The notes below the pieces were generated by a model. It saw nothing but the letters and a program-made list of their open reading frames with translations. It searched no databases and was not told the DNA's origin. A stretch of DNA of 64,000 nt. Source: Isoetes taiwanensis. Its lineage: Eukaryota > Streptophyta > Lycopodiopsida > Isoetales > Isoetaceae. Where the stretch lies: the NCBI GenBank assembly GCA_021234155.1, contig JAJEKV010000887.1, positions 1 through 64,000 of the forward strand. The letters run 5' to 3'. The position numbers were made by a program, and so were the translations under genes. Positions 56,471 to 64,000 of this stretch are shown piece by piece; within the stretch, counting starts at the first letter, position 1, and each line of letters begins with the position of its first letter.

Positions 56471-59400
56471 TGGGGCTCATTCTGGATCTTGATGCTGTAA
56501 TTTTCTGCAATGAAAAAGTACCTTCTTCAACCCGAAGCATACAAAGCATACCTCTATCTTGTCGTTTTGAGCAGAATGAATTAGGAGGTAGAGGGCACGA
56601 ATCACAACAGAAATATGGAAAGAAGAGGGAGCTCAGTATGAAAGAAGAGACTTTTGCAGTAGTGGTGTCCTCCCTTAATAAGCCTATAAAAGAGGAAACA
56701 GAGCAATCAAATAGAGCAGACAATAAAAACACTTAGAAATAAATGTCTTCAATGGGCAAGCCCTTACATGAAGTAATCCTGATCTTCCATGCATGCTCCA
56801 TACCATAAGCTTCTTCTGCAAGGCAAAATAACCTAACATAAAAGCTTCAAAATTGTAAATTTTTTGGAACCAGCATGCAAAGAAGGGAAGAGACAATTCG
56901 AGTTTATGTTCAGGGGAATATCGATCAAAGAAAAGCACAAACAAGGGAATATAAGGCAGAGATTTACCAGCTAAACTTTATCCCGCCAGATGCCTGAAAT
57001 CGCATGGCAAATGGGAATTGTTTAATCCTTGCAGTTGGCAATCGCGGAGCTTGCAGCAAGGCCGATAATACTGCCATCGAATCCGAAAAGACTCTAAGTG
57101 GGGGACTTGTGCTAATTTTTGGAAGCAAGAAAACATTCTTGACCACCAAGAACACTAACAATCTTGGGAAATCACACTTCAAAAAACTTTTTTCACCGGA
57201 CCGGAAAATCCCAAATTAAGAAGATTGATACTCCATGGCTCTTAACATTATGTCATTAATTGTAAAGGCACTATATATTGCTCCAATGCCACGTGTGGTG
57301 GTTGTTTAATTTTGATCCATGAATGCTGGGGCGAGGCATACATGGAGGTTGAAATGGAGATTTTAGCATCAAGAAGGTGTTGCATGATGTGTATAATGTT
57401 TTGAAAATGCGAACCAAAGTTGCAACCTTTGTGTGTGAATTTCGTTTATTACATTTGTAATATTTAATCCCATTTGAATAGAAAGAACCATTTCATTGCA
57501 AGCCTTGAGTCAAAGATAAGGGAATGAGAATTATTGCTACAAGAAATTTGCTGTGGCAGACAAATCCACATTAAATATTCCTTTGGCTCCAAACCTATGG
57601 GGTTGATCCCACGATTAACATCCAACTAGTTGGAGCATAATAACCTGAGGTGCCTATAATATAAATTATGTGACGCTCCCAGAATCTATACGATGCTCCC
57701 ATCGTATAAATACGGAGAACTCCCCTCCTGTGGCAACTACACGATATATTATAGCAATATATCCTCTAAATCGCCATATTTCTTTGCAAATTAACTCTTC
57801 TTGCTGGTTGTATACTACAGGAGTGCTCTTACTTTGCTGGCTCTAATTTTTGGAGAAAACTTGATTTAGTTCTTTTTGTTCATGGAATAGGACTAGCAGA
57901 TAGGGGTAGAGCTAGCATATGGTAGCAGAGAAACCCAGATATGGGTTCCATACTTCTTCAGGTTGTAATGATTGTAATTCTTGAGGCTGCAGTTCTTGAG
58001 ATTGTACCTTTTAAGATTGTTTCCAAGTTGTTGTACTGAGTATTTCTTTATAGATTACATATTGATCTAGGGTAAATTTGAAGTTTAGTGCACACAGGAG
58101 ACGACAGATTCTTTGACTTAAGCTAAAGAACTAAAGGTTGTGAGCTGGGCCATATTTGGGTAATAAAAGGGGGATTATTTGCTTGCAGATGCTTCATTCA
58201 TTCATTGGTGCCTCTTTCTACTGAGCTGAGTATAGAGCAGCAGAAGCACGTCCATTTTCTTTGTCCCCTTTATAATCACCGTGCCCTCCAAAATTGTTAT
58301 CCTCCGGAAGGGCAAATTTTCACTGTGCTTTTAGTTTGCTGTAACCATACTTGGAAGAAAACTGTTGTATCACATGATTTTGCCATGGCTATGGTAGAAC
58401 ACAGTGGTAAAGTTTGAAGCCTAACTGTGCTTGCTACACATGGAGACAAAACTTAGCATGAATGCATCTATTCCACCAAATGAGTTTGACAGGTGAAGCT
58501 GACAAAAATGTTGCTTGCAAAACTGGATGGGAGCTTGCAAAATGCAGGCCCTATAAAAATCAAATTGTAGGAGCTTTAATATCCGCTCTCATGAACTACA
58601 ATCGGAGCTGATATTCAGCTTGCTCTACAACAGGTCTATGAAGGCGGGATAGAAGGCTGCCTATAAGCAGGAATATTTTTAGGATTAAGCTTATTTATAT
58701 TAATAAGAACAATTTATTGAACCTAGATGTCTGGACATGCTATAGCTTGAATAAAAGTATTAAATTATCGGCAGGCGATAACAAAATTTAAGAGTGGCAT
58801 CGCATGTTTCACATGTCTAATGGATTTGGATAGAGGAAATGTATGACATCTAATGGATGTGGATGGGGGAATAGAGCATATTAGGGCAGATGGTATTTGT
58901 ATATGCATCTTAGTGCAGGTTGTATATGCAGGTGTATACATGATTCTGAGACGTTTGCAACTCGCTCCAAAAGCAGTGCAGAAGGCCAGAAGGTTTGGGC
59001 ATTATTTGGTATCTTTGCATTATCGATTTTTGCATTCTTATAGAACTTGGTCCATCAATTTACATTCTGATGAGGCCGGTTTCATGTTGTTTAGGTGATG
59101 TCTTTTCAAAGCAATAGTTGTTCCAGCTCAATCTAATCAGGTGACGGAGTTATTCTTCTATTTCTTTTCAGGTCCGGCATTAGTTTACATTGATTGAAGC
59201 ATATATAGATTGGCATCATTGCATTCAACTAACTGTTGGATAATGAGAGGAAAACATGCTGAGTTACTCAGGGTAAGATTAGGGATTTTCTCCAACACTT
59301 TCAGATGATAAAGAACAGATGTATTTGTTTGGTCTCAGGCCCTAAGGATGATGTTAATACATTATTGCTTTCTTTCTTTGAGTTGTCTTGACTCACTGGA

Positions 59401-59502
59401 AACGTGTAGTTACTAGAAGTTTTCTTACTGACTGATCACCCATGGAATTTGCTCTTCTAAAGTATAGTCACATAACAAAGAACTGTTGTTATGTCATTGC
59501 AG
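56471..59502. other. Long stretch without recognisable gene
   Basis: Several short open frames on both strands, none with family resemblance. The part upstream of 59503 may hold introns of the WD40 gene copy, but no earlier UTP21 exon was recognised. Confidence 0.4.
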
Positions 59503-60478
59503 ATTTCTACCTGGAAGGCGCATAATAGTAAAGTAAAACTTCTTCTGGTGTTCGGCCAGCATCTCCTAAGTGTTGACACAACAGGGCATCTTTGCATATG
59601 ACAAATGGGGGATGCAGATTCTAGGGAGGCTGTGAAGCCTTGAGCTCAGATGCAGCTCCGAAATTCATTTATACCAACATGCATAGTTCATCTAGACACT
59701 TACCTTGATAAGGTAGATGCTATTCTTTTCTTCATCCCAGTATTTATCACTGTACATAAAACAAGTCACTTTTTGAGGCATATGCAAGTGACTGGACTTC
59801 TCAGGTGCTTATTTGCAGTGATGAAGGACCATTGCAACTATGGAATATAAAATCACAACAGTTGGTTCATGAGTTTAAAGGTTGGGATACTTCAATCCAC
59901 ACATGTGTTTGCATTGGATGTCATTGCTGTTGGTTGTTCGGATGGAAAATACGTGTTCATAATATTCTATATGATGAAACAATTGTAACTTTTACTCACA
60001 CAAACAGAGGGCCTGTAACTGCACTTTCTTTTAGGACAGGTATTATGCTCTTCAGATAACAAGGCAATTCTATTATAGCTTGAGGGGAGGAAGACTTTAT
60101 TTCAGCACAATGATGTAGGTTTTGCCAATGCCTTTTATACCTTTTATATGTAGTTTGGCAGATGGGCAACCACTTTTAGCAGCAGGAGATGCATCTGGAA
60201 TCATAAGCATTTGGAATTTAAAAGATCGTAAGCTGAAGACAGTGATAGAAGATGCACATGATATGGAGATTACCTCTTTGCATTTTTTTCCAAATGAGCC
60301 TGTTCTCCTCAGTAATGCGAAAGATAACTCCCTTAAGGTGGGATTAAGGCATGTTTATTGGGGTCATGTTACATTACTAACCTATGCAATGTTGTTTAGA
60401 TGTGGATATTTGATTCATCTGATGGTGAGGGCAGGTTACTACGTTTCAGAAGTGGTCATAGTGCTCCACCAACATGCA
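59503..60478 (+). pseudogene. UTP21: Decayed UTP21/WDR36-like WD40 gene fragment
   Basis: UTP21 is a WD40 component of the U3 snoRNP small-subunit processome (18S rRNA maturation, nucleolus). Exons with preserved splice sites: 59503-59712, 59805-60039, 60162-60337 and 60400-60478. They read 'TWKAHNSKVKLLLVFGQHLL', 'FIPTCIVHLDTYLDK', 'GPLQLWNIKSQQLVHEFKGW', 'ILYDETIVTFTHTNRGPVTA', 'LLAAGDASGIISIWNLKDRK' and 'MWIFDSSDGEGRLLRFRSGH'. Lesions: two TGA stops in the first exon (one replacing the Trp of a WD repeat), two compensating frameshifts near 59910-59960, and loss of all sequence after 'SAPPTC'. A partial duplicate, not a working gene. Confidence 0.75.
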
Positions 60479-60735
60479 CAGTCAGGGAAGGCAAGGCGGC
60501 AAATAAAGCCACTGCATCATGTAAGGTGCTAGGTATTTTCGTGCAAACAACTGACATAGAGCAAACTATTGTAACAGATTAATATATGTGAACTAGGGAC
60601 CAAATCCCTTGCACAGCCAAGGAAGACAAGGCGGCAAATAAAGCAACACCATCATCATCATGTAAGATGCTACACATTTTGCTGTAAACTAATGACAAGG
60701 AGAAAATTGCTATAACAGATTAACAAATATGAACC
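60476..60735 (+). repeat. Tandem duplication, about 130 bp
   Basis: GGCAAGGCGGCAAATAAAGC...CAGATTAA at 60476-60595 recurs with changes at about 60611-60735. It lies directly at the point where UTP21 homology ends. Confidence 0.7.
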
Positions 60736-62244
60736 AAGTGTCCTTAAATGTTCTAATTATTTCCCTTGAACGAGCCTATTTATTTATAAGATGCCAATAT
60801 CTTCGGCCAGATTTGGAAAACCCAAAGTTGCATATGATATTGCATTTTATTTCAGTAGTCTGTTTGCTTATGTTTCTGATAATTGTTTGGTACTGCCTAT
60901 ACAGCCTGGTATGTGTAGATTGCAGTTGATATGACTTAGTATAATGTATTGTTGAATAGCAATGACTCTTAATCCTTACACAAAAAATAGACCAAGCAAT
61001 ATGACTATATCCTCCATTTGTATTTCAATAGAACATTAGCAAAAATGTTTAATCATTGCTAAACGTTACTTGGTTATGGTCCACTTATACTAAATTTGTT
61101 GTAATTATGTTATTTTATTTAACGGCTTAGTTGCGCCTTTTAACAGGCAAGACTATTGCACAATATGTCTCGCTGTACATTGAACCCACAAGATTCTCAT
61201 TACATCTAAAATATAGAACATGCTGGATCATTTATCGTGTATGGATGTTTTTTCATGCAACTAAGGAAATGGGGCTCTCCTGCATAAATACAGGGATCTA
61301 AACCATGCTTTTCTCGCCATTGGCCATGCTGAATACCCTGTTGTCTGCCCTAATCCTTCATTCTCAAATGTTGGGCACATAGAAACCCATAAATTCATGG
61401 TCGAACAGTTCACCACTAAATCTGCATTTTATTTTTGAGGTAGATCATGCATTAAGATGTTAATCCTTTGCACATAGATGTGCTTCCCTCTTTTAAAACA
61501 GCTTTTTCAGTTTTGAAGCCTCCTCTTCATCATTTTCTACTATCCCCAAACTTACCACTTGCTACCCAAAACTTCCTTGCAAGTCATTAACTCTAAGTAT
61601 TTCTTAACAAATTATATATGTAGATGTTGAGCCATAGATGATGTATGAGATGCTTAATATCTATGTATAATATTAATGATTCATGCGGACTTCATTTCTA
61701 ACTACAAAGGATCTGCAAACACTTTTCCAACTACAAATATACCAATTGAAAGCTAAATGGTGTGAAATATATGACCACCTGGATGGCATATTAAAGATTT
61801 GTTGTCACAAGTTTGGCTTCATATGTAGATGCTAGTGTCATTGCTAGGTGCGTGCTAGGTGCATGAGTTTAGTGGTGGAAAATGTTTGACAATAAGAACT
61901 TCTTATGATTGATATTGTTGCCCATCTACGTTTTGTAACTTTACCCCTCAACATATTGCTAAGCCCTGCAACGCCAATAGTTGTAGTGGAAATGCCCAAA
62001 TTGTTAACAATGTGACCTAGCAAACGCACTAATGACCTGCTTTGCACCACAAAACGGAATCTTTCAAAGATTCCCTAAAAAAACCTAAAATTTGCCACTT
62101 TTGGGGGGTCAATTGAAAAAACAGCCCTCAATTTTGATTTGCGACCCCCCTTTTTTGGTCCAAAATTACAAAAATTTTTGTTGTTTTGTGAATTCTAGAC
62201 ACCCAAACAAGGTGTAAAATTGGAGTCACCTTTGGGGACAGATG
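60736..62244. other. Intergenic, no recognisable gene
   Basis: AT-rich. The only structure noted is an inverted pair GGGGGGTC / GACCCCCC at 62103-62110 and 62143-62150, about 95 bp before the LINE start. Confidence 0.45.
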
Positions 62245-64000
62245 CTTTGGGAGAGACCGCTCTCGACGATCCACAGGGGCTGCAACCACCTTCCCCCGCA
62301 ATCACTGGTTCGATGACGAATGTCGGGAGCTGAAACGATGGCTCCGCCAAGTCTTTGGACCCCACCATTAGCCCAAGCAGTCGTCCCGTCAATACCGCTC
62401 CTTCCTCAAGACCAAGAAAGCCGGTACCTTATGAACACCAAAGAATGATGTTTGGTCTTCTAGACCCGCCACCCTAGGGCCTTACGGAGAAAGGTCTTGA
62501 GTAAGCCCTGCACAACCCACGGGAAATATTACCGGAACAATGGGTGAGATACTTGCGGCATTTGTATGACCCAATGGGAAGCCGGGCACCGGTACCTCCA
62601 TGAGCCAGGCCTAGCACTTGGTCATTCTTGAAGGGGATGTCATAATGGGCCTGCGCCTCGCTAATGGGAAGGCGGCAATTGATTTGGATGGTATGCGGTG
62701 CGAGCTTCTCAAGTGGGCGGGCCCCCAATGGTGCGGTTCTCCACGGCACTCTTCAACGGGGGCATTGCAAGAAGGCTTCCCCCGCCTTTGGATTACCGGT
62801 AGAGTTGTGCCCATGTATACAAAGCGGGGGACCCCCACATTGACCAACTATCTCGTACCATTATGGTCGGTTCTGTCTTTGCCAAGTTGCTTGCCGGGAT
62901 TCTTGGCGATTGACACTTTGGGCGGGAGGATGGAGAAGTCTTGGGCTTTGTGTGGCGGGGGCTTCAGCCCCGGCATTCTACTATTGACCATATCTTCACT
63001 CTGCGAACACTCATAGAGGATAGCGGAATCGGCCGAGAATGCATGCTTTGTTGCTTTGTGGATTTCGCAAAGGCTTTTGACCACGATTGCCTCGGGATAA
63101 GTTGTGGGGACAGATTGAGACTGACTAGGGACCCCCGTCGACTTGCGAGAATGCTATATCTGAGACTATCTGAGAGGCTTGCTCCTCGGTCGTCTCACTT
63201 GTCGGGGAGCCCGTTGTTAGTAGCATTAGGGGTGCGCCCGGCTGCCCTCGTCCCCGGCGGCTCTTCGGCTTGTACATTGACCAGCTAGAAGAATGGCTAG
63301 TCTGAAAGCACGGGAGGGAGCTCGGTTGATGCACCACATAATCCGGCAACTCATATATCGATGATGTTGGCACGCTTCGCATATACCCCGGAGGACATGC
63401 AACGCCACCGGATGCTTTGGACACTTTTACGCCAATTCACGCGACATGAGAGTTAACTTGGCCAAGACAAAGGGTGCTGCTGGTCCCATCATCCCGGCAC
63501 CCCGTCTTCCCTCATTCACTTACCAAAGGCAGGTAGTGGAGGTGGCTCGGTCTTATAAGTATTTGGGCATTGAGTTTTCTACTACCACACACCGGGATGC
63601 ATCCATCAGTTACGGGTCCTTTGCAGGTGGAAAGCCACGTATGCAATGCAAAACAAGTCACAAGGCGTAGTATGCATGGGGTCACCGGGCACACTTGTTG
63701 AGGGCCTTGGTTGAACCGGTCCTCCTCTATGGGGCAGAAGTGTGGGGGCGGTGATATCCCTCACCACTTGGAGCGATCTAGAGCAGTCTGTGAAAGCTTT
63801 CTTGGCCAGACGGCGGGAGTGAAATCCGCGGTCCCATATCAGATCTTGCTCCAAGAGACAAGGGCTTCCTTCCATTCTGAGAGGGTTCTTATTTGGAATG
63901 TCACATTATTTACTTCGAGGAAGGTGGTGGCTATGGATGAAGCCCGGCTGCCCAACCTTGCTTTGGCGGTGGCGATGGGCCCCCTTGGCGACTCAAAGCC
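62245..64000 (+). mobile_element. LINE copy B, 5'-truncated, running off the window end
   Basis: Same family as LINE copy A, opposite orientation. Homology starts near GCTTTGGGAGAGACCGCTC, so the endonuclease part is missing. Reverse transcriptase pieces: 'VIMGLRLANGKAAIDLDGMR' (62640-62700), 'STIDHIFTLRTLIEDSG' with 'CCFVDFAKAFDHD' (62980-63085), 'VNLAKTK' and 'SYKYLGIEFSTTTH' (63450-63590). The YADD region near 63355 is disrupted by small deletions. Many frameshifts make it inactive; its 3' end lies outside the window. Confidence 0.85.

Overview
The window looks like nuclear DNA of a land plant. It has spliced genes with GT-AG introns and a cytosolic ribosomal protein gene (eL18/RPL18) whose start codon is split from the rest of the CDS by a short intron. 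It also holds a PLS-type pentatricopeptide (PPR) gene, LINEs, a CACTA transposon, PIF/Harbinger and tRNA-derived SINE-like remnants, and long AT-rich stretches without genes. The wording of the PPR repeats ('KACGSVGAIEQG', 'NTLVDMYAKCG') resembles leptosporangiate fern PPR proteins, so a fern is my best guess (inference, not proven).

Layout. 0-8 kb: an L1-type LINE tail, then two decayed copies (i, ii) of a gene with the HUH...YxxK motif order of rolling-circle Rep-type endonucleases; copy i lies between two direct repeats. 8-13 kb: two likely host genes, a 125-aa plant protein of unknown function (+) and a PPR gene (-). 13-21 kb: repeat-rich, with GC-rich foldbacks, tandem repeats, a LINE tail ending in a CATTCT microsatellite, and about ten copies of a 22-bp palindrome. 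21-24.2 kb: a decayed PIF/Harbinger (ALP1-like) gene and HUH copy iii. 25.5-39.4 kb: a 5-kb segment carrying RPL18, present twice in direct orientation, plus a third fragment of only the promoter, exon 1 and part of intron 1.

39.6-50.0 kb: a 10.35-kb CACTA element (CACTACAAGA termini, TTA target duplication, subterminal TCTGACGA repeats). No transposase was recognised; it contains exon-like fragments and a 5'-truncated LINE. It splits the second RPL18 segment from sequence that is contiguous in the first. 50-64 kb: decayed host-gene copies (FCP1-like phosphatase, UTP21/WDR36), an acidic two-exon gene, a transposase-like pseudogene, and a second copy of the same LINE running off the right end.

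Main points. (1) A three-copy HUH-Rep-like family with its own C-terminal domain. (2) RPL18 copy 2 lost the acceptor of intron 1 through a 5-bp deletion, yet the retained intron reads through in frame, and all 7 coding differences from copy 1 are synonymous. (3) The three RPL18-segment copies start at the same base, and each start is preceded within 7-12 bp by a different hairpin. (4) Clustered 22-bp palindromes at 17.7-20.4 kb.
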